Shown piece by piece: positions 1 through 8,647 of a stretch of DNA of 64,000 bases. The position numbers and the translations under genes were made by a program. Source of the DNA: Methylobacterium sp. J-070 (GTDB taxonomy: Bacteria > Pseudomonadota > Alphaproteobacteria > Rhizobiales > Beijerinckiaceae); the NCBI RefSeq assembly GCF_022829385.1, contig NZ_JAKSXX010000110.1, positions 1 to 64,000 on the forward strand. The letters are read 5' to 3'. Numbering within the stretch: position 1 is the stretch's first letter; every line of letters starts with the position of its first letter. The notes under the pieces were generated by a model. That model was given only the letters and a program-made list of their open reading frames with translations, had not been told where the DNA came from and ran no database searches.

Positions 1-161
1 CGCAGGACGTCTCGGCCACGGTGGCCCGGGTGCGGGCGGCGGCGGGGGAGACCGGCAGCGCCGCCGCCCAGCTGCTCGACGCCGCCGCCGCGCTCGCCAC
101 GCAGTCGCTCACCGTCAAGCAGGACATCGACGGCTTCCTGCACCACATCCAGGCCGCCTAG
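1..161 (+). CDS. Methyl-accepting chemotaxis protein, C-terminal end (partial)
   Basis: Only the last 52 residues are in the window, read from base 3 to a TAG at 159-161. The segment is Ala/Val/Thr/Gln-rich and predicted all-helical and ends in DIDGFLHHIQAA. This resembles the tail of alphaproteobacterial chemoreceptors, where the helical signalling bundle is followed by a short FL..I end. The start and the sensory part lie outside the window, so the family call rests on the tail alone. It converges with the TetR-like gene, and a hairpin lies between them. Confidence 0.55.
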   Translation, partial: QDVSATVARVRAAAGETGSAAAQLLDAAAALATQSLTVKQDIDGFLHHIQAA

Positions 162-222
162 ACGGCGGGTCACCATCCACGCCGGTTCGCTGGCGCGGCC
201 GAACCCCGCGACCGATCCGAGG

Positions 223-246
223 TCTGAGCGGCCGGCGCCGCTCAGA
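223..246. terminator. Hairpin between convergent genes
   Basis: Perfect 9-bp stem (223-231 with 238-246) around a 6-nt loop. It overlaps the stop codon of the TetR-like gene and lies 61 bases after the chemoreceptor stop. There is no T tract, so it would be an atypical bidirectional terminator. Confidence 0.45.
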
Positions 247-1048
247 TCGCGGCGGCCGGATCCGACTCGTCGCCGTCGCGGCTGCGACGCTCGCGGGGGC
301 GCCGGTCCAGGAGCGAGCGCCCCAGGGCCCGCAGGGGCGCGGTGAGCCTGCGGACGTCCGCGGCCCGTTCCATGATGCGCTCGCCGTTGCGGATCTCCTT
401 GTCGAGCCGGGCCATGGTCCTGGCAAGGGCCGGATCGTCGTCGTCGAGCCAGACCTGGGTCACGCGGGCGAAGGCGATCACCACGCCCTGGAGCTTGAGC
501 TGCCCGAGCGGCCCCTCGGTGTCGATCCCCGCCGCCGCCAGCATGTAGCGATGGGAGTTCAGCATGACGCCGTTCAGCGCCAGCATCGAGAGCGGCTCGC
601 CGCGCAGCGCGTAGGCGATCCGCCGCAGCGCCGGCTTGTAGGGCGTCATCGCGTCGAGGCGGCGCATCAGCACGTCGAACAGGCGCTCCCGCGTCGGCTC
701 CTCCTCGAGGCCCGCGCTGTCACCCTCCAGAACCTTCCGGTCGATGATCCGCGTCAGGCCGCCGAGCACGGCGCCCTTCGACGGAAACACATCGCGCAGC
801 TCCGCGAGGGTCAGGCCCGCTTCCCGGGCGATGTCGCTGATCTCGATGTCGTTCCAGGGCTGTTCCGCGGCCAGGCGCATCAGGGCCTCGACGGCCGCCT
901 CCCGGGGGGACACCTTCGGCGGGCTGTCGCTCCGGGCGGCGCTCTCCGGGGCCTCGCGCTCCGGCACCGCGCGCCCGTGATCCTGGCTCGCCGCGGCGGA
1001 CGTGGCGGTCTTCCGCGGGCGCTTCGAGGGGGTTCTGCTCTCGGTCAT
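242..1048 (-). CDS. TetR/COQ9-like transcriptional regulator
   Basis: 268 residues starting at MTESRTPSK, chosen because GAGAGGAG stands upstream of this ATG and the extension above it has no TetR character. Residues 1-45 are a charged, probably disordered, arm. Residues about 48-95 form the TetR-type helix-turn-helix (DIEISDIAREAGLTLAELRD), and the rest is helical with a charged Arg-rich tail. The C-terminal part (ALRRIAYALRGEP, then TQVWLDDDDPALARTM) resembles COQ9-like TetR proteins of Rhizobiales more than drug-efflux repressors. The DNA target and ligand are unknown. It stands alone, transcribed towards the chemoreceptor gene and in the same direction as proC. Confidence 0.75.
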   Translation of the reverse strand: MTESRTPSKRPRKTATSAAASQDHGRAVPEREAPESAARSDSPPKVSPREAAVEALMRLAAEQPWNDIEISDIAREAGLTLAELRDVFPSKGAVLGGLTRIIDRKVLEGDSAGLEEEPTRERLFDVLMRRLDAMTPYKPALRRIAYALRGEPLSMLALNGVMLNSHRYMLAAAGIDTEGPLGQLKLQGVVIAFARVTQVWLDDDDPALARTMARLDKEIRNGERIMERAADVRRLTAPLRALGRSLLDRRPRERRSRDGDESDPAAAI

Positions 1049-1151
1049 CGATCTGTCGCCCGCTCCTCTCGGTCGTCCGGCCTCATGTAGGCAGCGCGGG
1101 CCCCAAGGGCAGGGCCGTCGTGCGGCCATGCCGCACGGGCGCCGGGCGCCG

Positions 1152-1955
1152 TCAGCCGGAGAGGTCTTCCGCGCGCCGCCGGGCCGCCGCGACGGCTTCG
1201 CGCATGAGCGCAGCCAGGCCGTCCGGGCGCATCAGCACGTCGAGGGCCGCCGCCGTCGTCCCGCCCGGCGAGGTGACGTTGCGGCGCAACTCCGCCGCTT
1301 CGGCCGGATCTTCCGCGAGGAGCGCGCCCGCTCCCACCACGGTCGCCCGGGCGAGGTCGCGCGCCACGTCCGGATCGAGCCCGACGGCGATCCCCGCCTC
1401 GGCCAGCGTCTCGGCGAGGAGGAAGACGTAGGCCGGACCGGACCCGGAGACCGCCGTCACCGCGTCGATCTGCGCCTCGTCGGCGAGCCACGCCACCGTC
1501 CCGTTCGCGGCGAGCAGCGCTTCGGCGGCCCCCCGCTGGTCGGGGGCGACCTCGGGACTCGCGTAGGCCCCGGTGGCGCCCCGGCCGATGCTGGCCGGCA
1601 GGTTCGGCATCGCCCGGACCACCGCCCGGGCCCGCGGCAGCCGTGTGCGCAGATCCGCGACCGTCTTGCCGGCCAGGATCGAGACCAGCAGGGTATCCCG
1701 GCCGATGAGCCGGTCGAGGCCCGGCGCGGCCGCATCGAGCCCCTGCGGCTTGATGCCGAGGACCAGCACGGCCCCCGGCGCGGGATCCCGGGGATTGAGG
1801 GCGATGCCCGTCCGCGTGCACAGATCGACGATCGCGCGGGCGGGCACGGGGTCGATGATCGTGGTACGGCTCGGGTCGAGGCCGGCGTCGAGCCAGCCCC
1901 TCAGCATCGCCCCGCCCATCTTGCCGGCGCCGGCGAGCATCAGGGATGCCGGCAT
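1152..1955 (-). CDS. proC: Pyrroline-5-carboxylate reductase
   Basis: Catalyses the last step of proline synthesis, NAD(P)H-dependent reduction of 1-pyrroline-5-carboxylate, in the cytoplasm. The 267-residue product has the N-terminal Rossmann motif LMLAGAGKMGGAM, the RAMPNLPASIGRGATG segment and the family signature around AVSGSGPAYVFLL, followed by NVTSPGGTTAAAL near the C-terminus; the length is normal. A GTG at 1983-1985 overlaps the stop of the YbjN gene as GTGA and would add ten residues; it is a credible alternative start that would make the two genes translationally coupled, as they are in many Rhizobiales. Confidence 0.95.
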   Translation of the reverse strand: MPASLMLAGAGKMGGAMLRGWLDAGLDPSRTTIIDPVPARAIVDLCTRTGIALNPRDPAPGAVLVLGIKPQGLDAAAPGLDRLIGRDTLLVSILAGKTVADLRTRLPRARAVVRAMPNLPASIGRGATGAYASPEVAPDQRGAAEALLAANGTVAWLADEAQIDAVTAVSGSGPAYVFLLAETLAEAGIAVGLDPDVARDLARATVVGAGALLAEDPAEAAELRRNVTSPGGTTAAALDVLMRPDGLAALMREAVAAARRRAEDLSG

Positions 1956-1981
1956 CCGCGCCCCGGGGAGGCCCGGCGCCG

Positions 1982-2491
1982 TCACGCCTCGCCTTCGGTC
2001 TCGAACAGCACGGCGTCCAGCGCCTCCCGGGCACTCTTGCCCGCCCAGAGCACGAACTGGAACGCCTGGAAGTACCGCTCGCAGGCGTCCACGGCGGTCT
2101 TCATCATCGTGGCGCATTGCGGGTGCGTCGGCACCGCCCCGCCGGTCAGGAGATGGGCGTGGCGGAACATCACCACGCTGTCGCTGGTCCAGAGATCGAA
2201 ATGGCCCACCCACAACTGCTCGTTGATCAGCGCGATCAGCCGCATGACCTCGGTCCGCTGGCGCTCCGGGACCTTGAGATCGAACGCGCAGGCGACGTGC
2301 AGGGCCTCCACGTCCTCGATCCACGTGAAGGCCACGTTGTAGTCGGTCCACCGGCCGGGGCTGGTGACCGACATCTCGTCGGTCTCGGCCCGATCGAAGA
2401 TCCAGTCGCGCAGGGACGCCAGCCGCTCGACGACGTCGAGCGGATGCTCGTTCCGGTCCGGGTCGTGGAAGTCGACGTTGAGAAGCGGCAT
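1982..2491 (-). CDS. YbjN domain-containing protein
   Basis: 169 residues with the YbjN fold: an N-terminal segment with MPLLNVDFHDPDRNEHPLDVVE and RWTDYNVAFTWIEDVEALHV, and a helical half ending in FQFVLWAGKSAREAL. YbjN proteins are thought to resemble type III secretion chaperones and modulate stress or motility, but the biochemical role is not settled. In Rhizobiales a protein of this type commonly precedes proC, as here, with the stop overlapping a possible GTG start of proC. No signal peptide or membrane segment is visible, so it is cytoplasmic. Confidence 0.85.
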   Translation of the reverse strand: MPLLNVDFHDPDRNEHPLDVVERLASLRDWIFDRAETDEMSVTSPGRWTDYNVAFTWIEDVEALHVACAFDLKVPERQRTEVMRLIALINEQLWVGHFDLWTSDSVVMFRHAHLLTGGAVPTHPQCATMMKTAVDACERYFQAFQFVLWAGKSAREALDAVLFETEGEA

Positions 2492-2781
2492 GACGATCCA
2501 AAGGACAGCCTGAACGAGTGCAGGCCCGACGTGACGGTGACGCGAAGCCGGAGCGTGAGAACACTCCGAGAACTGAGACGACCGGCAGGTCTTCGCCGGG
2601 GGGTGACGCGATCGACTGTCGAAGCTCCGCGGACATCGCCCCGCAGCGGTCGAATCACCCTATGCCCGACTATAGACCGGCCGTGACTCGCGACACAAAG
2701 TGCAGGTCCGGTTCAGTGAACAGGAAACCGGATCGTCGCCGCCGCTTCCTGTGTAAAAGCCGGTCGCGTTGCGCGGCGGAC

Positions 2782-3066
2782 TCAGACGACCTCGCTCAGC
2801 CCCGCCGCACCGGCTCCGGCGCTGCCGGATCGCGCCTCCAGCGCCTCGACCCGGGCCGTGAGCGCCGCGTTCTGCGCCTGCAGGTTGGTCACGAGGTCGC
2901 GCAGCACGTCGAGCTCCTCCCGGGAGGCGATGTCGAGGTCGCGGACGACGCGCTCGAGCTGCGCCCGGACCACGGTTTCGGCCTCCCGGCGGACGCCCTG
3001 GGCGGCACCGGCCGCGTCGGTCATCAGGCGGGCGAGGTCGTCGAACAGTCGATTGGAGGAGGGCAT
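2782..3066 (-). CDS. UbiK-like accessory factor (BMFP family)
   Basis: 94 residues from MPSSNRLFDDLARLM. The first half carries LMTDAAGAAQGVRREAETVV and a segment of amphipathic helix; the second half (REELDVLRDLVTNLQAQNAALTARVEALEAR) is a clear coiled coil. This is the layout of the BMFP/YqiC family, which trimerises through the coiled coil, binds membranes and, in Escherichia coli as UbiK, helps ubiquinone synthesis. The start was placed at this Met rather than 30 residues upstream because the family begins close to the LFDDLARL motif. It is monocistronic, and assignment to ubiquinone biosynthesis is by family only. Confidence 0.85.
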   Translation of the reverse strand: MPSSNRLFDDLARLMTDAAGAAQGVRREAETVVRAQLERVVRDLDIASREELDVLRDLVTNLQAQNAALTARVEALEARSGSAGAGAAGLSEVV

Positions 3067-3210
3067 CCTGGTCTCCCGGATCGGCCGGCTGCCGCGTCGG
3101 CCGCCTGACTGCACGATTCGAGGCGAGGAGATAGGAATCTTCGGGTTGAGCCGCAACGCCCGGACGCAGGGGGGAAGGCGGGGCCGATCCGGCCCCGCCC
3201 TCCCGGATCC

Positions 3211-3429
3211 TCACATGCGGTGCATGCGACGGTGCATCCGGTGGCGCATCATCCGGCGCTCCATGCGACGGTGCATCATGCGATGCTCCATCCGGTGCAT
3301 CCGGACCTGGGTGACGCCGTCGGGGGCGGCGACCGCACCCGGCATGGCCGGGGCCGCCGAGGCGGGCTGGACAAGGGCGCCGGCGCCGAGGGTGGCCAGG
3401 ACGGCGAAGGCGAAGGTCAGTTTCCTCAC
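3211..3429 (-). CDS. Small secreted Met/His/Arg-rich peptide
   Basis: 72 residues. Residues 1-25 are a textbook signal peptide (MRKLTFAFAVLATLGAGALV, then QPASA/AP). The mature part ends in about 32 residues made almost only of Met, His and Arg in an RMHRMEHRMMHRR-like pattern, built from tandem gcatccg/gcatcat DNA units. Met/His-rich exported peptides can bind copper or other soft metals, but no function is established here. It stands alone between the UbiK-like gene and phoH. Homologous annotations would read hypothetical protein. Confidence 0.65.
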   Translation of the reverse strand: MRKLTFAFAVLATLGAGALVQPASAAPAMPGAVAAPDGVTQVRMHRMEHRMMHRRMERRMMRHRMHRRMHRM

Positions 3430-3562
3430 GAAGAGACTCCAGTTCTTTGATGGCTGGACAATGTGCCCGATTCATCCGCCCGGTCGGGAGGATCGAAGAG
3501 CCGTCTCGTGCCGGGGGCCGGCACGGCGGGTCGTCGAGGACCCGCCGCCATCAACTTCTGGA

Positions 3563-4279
3563 TTAGAGATTCGTTTCCTCGAAGGCCTTCACCCATTCGG
3601 CGCAGATGCCCGAGCGGACGATGTCGTTGCGCGTGAACTCGACCACCGGGATCGGCATCATCCGGCTCTTGATCAGGTGCATGACGGTTCGCAGGCCCGA
3701 GGTCTCGCGCAGGTCGGTCTGCGAGATGTCGCCGTTGATGATGACCTGGCAGTCGTCGCCGATCCGGGTCAGGAACATCTTGATCTCGTTGACCGTGGTG
3801 TTCTGGGCCTCGTCCAGGATCACCAGGCAGTTCTTGAAGGTCCGCCCGCGCATCACCTCGAAGGGGACGATCTCGATGTCGCCGGTCTTCAGGGCGATCT
3901 CGAAGGCGGCGGCGCCCATCCGCTCCTTCATGGCCTCGGTCAGCGGGGCGACCCAGGGGGCGATCTTCTCTTCGAGGGTGCCGGGGAAGTAGCCCAAGGA
4001 CCGGCCCGAGGGCACGTTCGGGCGGGTGATGACCACCTTGGCGATCCGGCGCTGGCGGAGCTGGTCGGCGGCCCGGGTGCCGGCGATGAAGGTCTTGCCG
4101 GTGCCGGCGGGCCCCAGGACGATGACCTGCGGGGAGCGGGCCAGCGCGTCGAGATACTCAGCCTGGCGTTCGGTGAGGGGCTGGATGGGGCTGAGGTTGC
4201 GTTCTTCGTCGAAGCGTGTGCGGTGGATGCGGGACGTGCGGTCTTCAACCAGTTCAAGTCGTGCGCGGCGTCTCTTCAT
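3563..4279 (-). CDS. PhoH family protein (ATPase)
   Basis: 238 residues from the ATG at 4277-4279, which has GGAG nine bases upstream; a TTG 15 bases further up is less likely. A short basic arm precedes TERQAEYLDAL and the Walker A motif GPAGTGKT (residues about 56-63), then the PhoH signature with VITRPNVPSGRSLGYFPG, Walker B CLVILDEAQN and an arginine-containing NGDISQTDL segment. PhoH proteins are cytoplasmic ATPases linked to RNA metabolism and phosphate stress; in this organism only the ATPase fold can be claimed. It is the PhoH2-like single-domain form without PIN or KH domain. Confidence 0.9.
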   Translation of the reverse strand: MKRRRARLELVEDRTSRIHRTRFDEERNLSPIQPLTERQAEYLDALARSPQVIVLGPAGTGKTFIAGTRAADQLRQRRIAKVVITRPNVPSGRSLGYFPGTLEEKIAPWVAPLTEAMKERMGAAAFEIALKTGDIEIVPFEVMRGRTFKNCLVILDEAQNTTVNEIKMFLTRIGDDCQVIINGDISQTDLRETSGLRTVMHLIKSRMMPIPVVEFTRNDIVRSGICAEWVKAFEETNL

Positions 4280-4698
4280 GGATGTACACTCCAACGGGAC
4301 TTGCCAACCTGGATCTGTTTCTGAACTGCCGTTTACCTACGTGCTCCCGGTTTTACTTTATTCCGAAACTAATATCGGCACCATGCCGAAGGTTCCACTC
4401 CGTGCCCGTTCGCCTGTGGAGAGCGTCACGCCACCGCGCCCGGAGCCGAACACGCGATGCAACCGCCGCACCAACGTGATTCGCATCCGACGATTGCTCG
4501 GAGGGTGTGACTAAGGGGTGACGGATGGTGCGGCGGGTCCGAAAATGCCGCGCTGCTGGCACGGATGCATCAGACCGGGACGGGAAGAGACGGGATGACG
4601 GGGCATCCGGCACGGTCTCGCGATCTCCCCGCCCGCACGGGCGAAGCCGGCCGACCCTGCCGCCCTGAGACGTTCGGGCTTGGTCGGCGGGACCCGCG
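4280..4698. other. Intergenic stretch upstream of phoH and downstream of the helicase gene
   Basis: 419 bases without a supportable gene. The part nearest phoH (about 4340-4380) is less GC-rich and presumably carries the phoH promoter. No hairpin or repeat stands out. Confidence 0.5.
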
Positions 4699-7065
4699 TC
4701 ATCCAGCCTGGATGAAGCTGTCGAGGACCATCTTCCGGCCGGCCTTGTCGAAGTCAACGGTCAGCTTGTTGCCGTCGACCGCGGCGACCGTTCCGGGGCC
4801 GAACTTGGTGTGGAAGACCCGCTGGCCGCCCTGGAACGACGACGGCGCGCCCGTGGATTTGGCGATCAGCTCGCCCTCGATCTGCCGCGGGCCGCCCGCG
4901 CGTCCCCCGGGAGCCGACCCGAAGCCGCCCCCGGACCGGCCGCCGGAGCCCTGGGCGGTGTTGGCCTGGGCCCGCTGCCAGCCGGGGGTGCCGTAGCTCG
5001 ACCCGAATGGCGCCGGGTTCCGGTCGAAGCGCGAGGCGCCGGCGGAGAAGTGCGCGGGGGCCTCGACCACGTCGACGGCGGATTCGGGCAATTCGTCGAT
5101 GAACCGCGACGGGATGGTGGAGGACCACAGGCCGTGGATCCGCCGGTTGACCGCGAAGGAGAGCTTGGCCCGCTTGCGCGCCCGGGTGAGGCCGACATGG
5201 GCCAGCCGCCGCTCCTCCTCGAGCCCGGCCCGGCCGCTCTCGTCCAGCGCCCGCTGGCTGGGGAACAGGCCGTCCTCCCAGCCGGGCAGGAACACGGTGT
5301 CGAATTCGAGCCCCTTGGCGGCGTGGAGCGTCATCAGCGAGACGCGGTCGGCGCCCTCGGTCTCGGAGGCCTCCATCACCAGGGAGACGTGCTCCAGGAA
5401 CGCCGCCATGTCGGGGAACTCCTCCATCGAGCGGACGAATTCCTTCAGGTTCTCCAGGCGGCCGGCCGCGTCCGCCGACCGGTCCTTCTGCCACATCTCG
5501 GTGTAGCCGGATTCCTCCAGGATGGTCTGGGCGACCTCGCTGTGCGGCTGCGTCTCCACCAGCCGCGCCCACCGCGAAAAACTCTCGGTGATCGCCCGCA
5601 GGGTCGAGCGGACCCGGGGCTTCAGCTCGTCGGTCTCGCACAGGCGCTCGGCGGCGATCCGCAGGGGCAGCCGGTTGGCGCGGCCGTAGCCGTGGAGCTG
5701 CTGGAGCGTGGCGTCGCCCAGGCCGCGCTTGGGGGTGTTGACGATCCGCTCGAAGGCGAGGTCGTCGCTGACGTTCACGGTGGCGCGCAGGTAGGCCAGG
5801 GCGTCGCGGATCTCGGCCCGCTCGTAGAAGCGCGGGCCGCCGATCACCCGGTAGGGCAGGCCGAGCTGGACGAAGCGATCCTCGATCTCGCGCATCTGCG
5901 CGGAGATCCGCACCAGCACGGCGATCTCCGACAGGGGATGCTGCTTCGCCTGCAGCGACTCGATCGACTCGGCGAGCAGCCGCGCCTCCTCCTCGGAATC
6001 CCAGGCCCCCGACACGGTGACGCGCTCGCCCGGCTCGTCGTCGGTGCGCAGGGTCTTGCCCAGCCGGCTCTCGTTCTTGGCGATCAGCCCCGAGGCGGCC
6101 GCCAGGATGTGGCCGGTGGAGCGGTAGTTGCGCTCCAGGCGGACCACCACGGCGCCGGGAAAATCGTGCTCGAAGCGCAGGATGTTGTCGACCTCGGCGC
6201 CGCGCCAGCCGTAGATCGACTGGTCGTCGTCGCCCACGCAGGCGATGTTCTTGCGGGTTTGCGCGAGCAGGCGCAGCCACAGGTACTGGGCGACGTTGGT
6301 GTCTTGGTACTCGTCCACCAGGATGTAGCGGAACCTGTCTTGGTAGTTTTCGAGGATGTCCTTGTTCTCGCGCCAGAGCTTGAGGCACAGCAGCAAGAGA
6401 TCGCCGAAATCGACGGCGTTCAGCGTGGCGAGACGGGCCTGGTAGGCGGTGTAGAGCGCGCCGCCCTTGCCGAACGCGAAGGATGCGGCCTCCCCGGGGG
6501 GCACCTGCTCGGGCGAGAGCCCGCGGTTCTTCCAGCCGTCGATGACATGGGCAAGGGCGCGGGCGGGCCAGCGCTTCTCGTCGATGTTCTGGTCGGCGAT
6601 CACCTGCTTCATCAGCCGGAGCTGGTCGTCGGTGCCCAGGATGGTGAAGTCGGATTTCAGCCCGACGAGCTCGGCATGGCGGCGCAGGATCTTGGTGCCG
6701 ATGGCGTGGAAGGTGCCGAGCCAGGGCATGCCCTCGCCGGCCGGGCCGATCAGGGCGCCGATCCGGTGCTTCATCTCCCGGGCGGCCTTGTTGGTGAAGG
6801 TCACCGCCAGGATGTCGAAGGGGCGCGCCCGACCCGTGGAGATGAGGTGGGCGATGCGCGTCGTCAGCACCCGGGTCTTGCCGGTGCCGGCCCCGGCCAG
6901 GACGAGGACCGGGCCCTCCGTGGTCTCGACGGCGCGGCGCTGCTCGGGGTTGAGCCCCTCGAGATAGCCGGCGGCGTCGCGGCGGAGCGCGCCCATGGCG
7001 CGGGCGGCGATGGATGAGGCGGGAGCGCCGTCCCCGGCGGGCTGCGCATGCGGGCGGTTCTGCAT
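4699..7065 (-). CDS. UvrD/PcrA-type ATP-dependent DNA helicase
   Basis: 788 residues from MQNRPHAQPAGDG; a longer frame to 7236 has no helicase sequence in its first 57 codons. Superfamily 1A motifs appear in order: Q motif LNPEQRRAVETTEGP, Walker A AGAGTGKT (57-64), TFTNKAAREMK, YILVDEYQDTN (motif II), GDDDQSIYGWRGA (motif III), RLERNYRST, SLMTLHAAKGLEFDTVFLPG and VGLTRARKRAKLSF. The glycine-rich segment near 690-730 and the final KFGPGTVAAVDGNKLTVDFD Tudor-like module are typical of PcrA/UvrD. It unwinds DNA 3'-5' in nucleotide excision and mismatch repair. Single gene. Confidence 0.93.
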   Translation of the reverse strand: MQNRPHAQPAGDGAPASSIAARAMGALRRDAAGYLEGLNPEQRRAVETTEGPVLVLAGAGTGKTRVLTTRIAHLISTGRARPFDILAVTFTNKAAREMKHRIGALIGPAGEGMPWLGTFHAIGTKILRRHAELVGLKSDFTILGTDDQLRLMKQVIADQNIDEKRWPARALAHVIDGWKNRGLSPEQVPPGEAASFAFGKGGALYTAYQARLATLNAVDFGDLLLLCLKLWRENKDILENYQDRFRYILVDEYQDTNVAQYLWLRLLAQTRKNIACVGDDDQSIYGWRGAEVDNILRFEHDFPGAVVVRLERNYRSTGHILAAASGLIAKNESRLGKTLRTDDEPGERVTVSGAWDSEEEARLLAESIESLQAKQHPLSEIAVLVRISAQMREIEDRFVQLGLPYRVIGGPRFYERAEIRDALAYLRATVNVSDDLAFERIVNTPKRGLGDATLQQLHGYGRANRLPLRIAAERLCETDELKPRVRSTLRAITESFSRWARLVETQPHSEVAQTILEESGYTEMWQKDRSADAAGRLENLKEFVRSMEEFPDMAAFLEHVSLVMEASETEGADRVSLMTLHAAKGLEFDTVFLPGWEDGLFPSQRALDESGRAGLEEERRLAHVGLTRARKRAKLSFAVNRRIHGLWSSTIPSRFIDELPESAVDVVEAPAHFSAGASRFDRNPAPFGSSYGTPGWQRAQANTAQGSGGRSGGGFGSAPGGRAGGPRQIEGELIAKSTGAPSSFQGGQRVFHTKFGPGTVAAVDGNKLTVDFDKAGRKMVLDSFIQAG

Positions 7066-7436
7066 CCTGCATCCCTGGACCAAATCGCGAACGGCGTCGA
7101 GGTGGTTCGCGCGCGATGCGACCGGCGGGTGTGCGGCGGGCGGAGGGAAATGGCTGTTTGCAGGCGCTGCGCGACGCGACGGGGATGGGGGCGGATGCGA
7201 TCGGCTCCACCGTGCGATGGGCTGGTCTCGATTCATGTCGGACCTTGAGACCGCGGCCGCTTCCGATCACCGGCTCCCCGTCTCCATCGGTGAGCGGCTC
7301 CCTCCGCGGCATCGGAGAGGACTGGATCAAACAAGAGCCCGCCCTGGGCGATGGAAGGGGATGGGCCGGCCCCTTCGCGATGGCCGTCATGCAAGGTGCG
7401 TCATGCAAGCCTTGCGCGCCCGTCCCGGAGGCCGGG
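7066..7436. other. Intergenic stretch
   Basis: 371 bases between the endolysin-like gene stop and the helicase start. A 7-bp inverted repeat (7086-7092 with 7105-7111) lies just upstream of the helicase gene; nothing else stands out. Confidence 0.4.
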
Positions 7437-8603
7437 CTACGTCGCGCCATCCTTGTAGGGATCGTAGTCTGCGGATGGATACCACTGCCCGGTGAACAGG
7501 GATTCCTGCCGCTTCACAGTGCAGCGCTGGACGTGGTCGTCGTCGTAGAACGTGTGATGGACGTTGGGCTGGCCCCAGGTCCCACCCAAGATCAGTCCGT
7601 GCTGCTTGGCGAACCCGCTGAGGAAGCTGAAGTCGCCCTTCCAACTCCACTCGCCGTTGATGCGTTTGACGATGTCGCAGGCCATTCCATAATGGTGAAC
7701 GCCGACCGTCCTCAGCTTCGTAGCCTTGTGCTCGAAGAGATATTGCTGCCGCGCCTGACTGCGATAAGTCTCGTAGATGGCAACCCCGTATCCATGCGCA
7801 TTGGCGTCTGCGACGATCGCCATCACGGCCGCCCGCGTGACGGGCTCGAGCAGATCCGGGTCCGAAACACGGTCGATGGCGTTGTACCGGCGGTCCTTCT
7901 TGATGACGGACTCGTAAAAGTTGCCGGTCAGGATTGCAGGTGCCGAAACCGCTGCTGCGGCGATGGCGGGCGCATCGATCTGAGGTGACGCGGCGGCCGG
8001 GGCGGCAGCCACTTCCGCCGGGGAGGAGGCCGGCGTGGTCGCGGTCAGGAACGTCTTGGCGAACGTGAATGCGTCATTCCATCTGTTCAGGAGCCCCTTC
8101 CAGAAGGGGCTGCTCTCATCGCGATGGCCCACGTCTCGCTCGTATTGCTCCCGTGCAGCGCGAAGCGCAGTCAGCAAGTCTACGGACGTGCCCGCATAGG
8201 AGGCGAGTGCCTTCTTGGTCGCGGGGCCGACATAGCCGTCGTCCTCCACCCCCAGCGCGCGTTGTAAAATACGGGCCGCCCCATGCCCGCCCCGGTTGAA
8301 CGAGCAGTCGCGCAGCATCGCCTCGAGGGCGACGACGGTCGTCCACGTGGTCACCGGGTCGGTCTGGAGGGCGATGTATTCCTGGGCGCGGGCCGCCGCC
8401 TCGTCGTATTTCTCTTCGCTGATGAGTTGCGCCAAGGCGAGCGCTTCTTCCGGATGGTACCTGTTGTTGATACCAGCCACCTCGTAAGTCCCGCCACCAT
8501 CCCCGGCCGGAAGCATATAGACGGAGAGATGATGATTGACGATCCGAGCCTCGTGATCATAGATGAACTTGGCGATATCCTTCCTCTGCTCGGACGTACT
8601 CAT
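7437..8603 (-). CDS. Two-domain endolysin-like protein (GH108-like muramidase plus M15-type peptidase)
   Basis: 388 residues from MSTSEQRKD, preceded by a strong GGAGGG. Residues about 5-115 resemble the GH108/zliS lysozyme fold, with DHEARIV as the likely Glu site and GDGGGTYEVAGINNRYHPEEA matching the family's GG-T-GI region. Residues 116-165 match its peptidoglycan-binding partner (RDCSFNRGGHGAARILQRAL, DDGYVGPATKKAL). An Ala/Pro linker follows, then from about 235 an M15-type D-Ala-D-Ala carboxypeptidase-like domain: YETYRSQARQQYLF, the zinc motif VGVHHYGMACDI, and a C-terminal VHHTFYDDD. There is no signal peptide, as for phage endolysins that leave with a holin. The membrane protein gene 44 bases upstream is the obvious partner. 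Confidence 0.8.
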   Translation of the reverse strand: MSTSEQRKDIAKFIYDHEARIVNHHLSVYMLPAGDGGGTYEVAGINNRYHPEEALALAQLISEEKYDEAAARAQEYIALQTDPVTTWTTVVALEAMLRDCSFNRGGHGAARILQRALGVEDDGYVGPATKKALASYAGTSVDLLTALRAAREQYERDVGHRDESSPFWKGLLNRWNDAFTFAKTFLTATTPASSPAEVAAAPAAASPQIDAPAIAAAAVSAPAILTGNFYESVIKKDRRYNAIDRVSDPDLLEPVTRAAVMAIVADANAHGYGVAIYETYRSQARQQYLFEHKATKLRTVGVHHYGMACDIVKRINGEWSWKGDFSFLSGFAKQHGLILGGTWGQPNVHHTFYDDDHVQRCTVKRQESLFTGQWYPSADYDPYKDGAT

Positions 8604-8647
8604 CTGCAACCCTCCGGGTGAGACAGGGGCGGCTGGCACTCCGCCAG

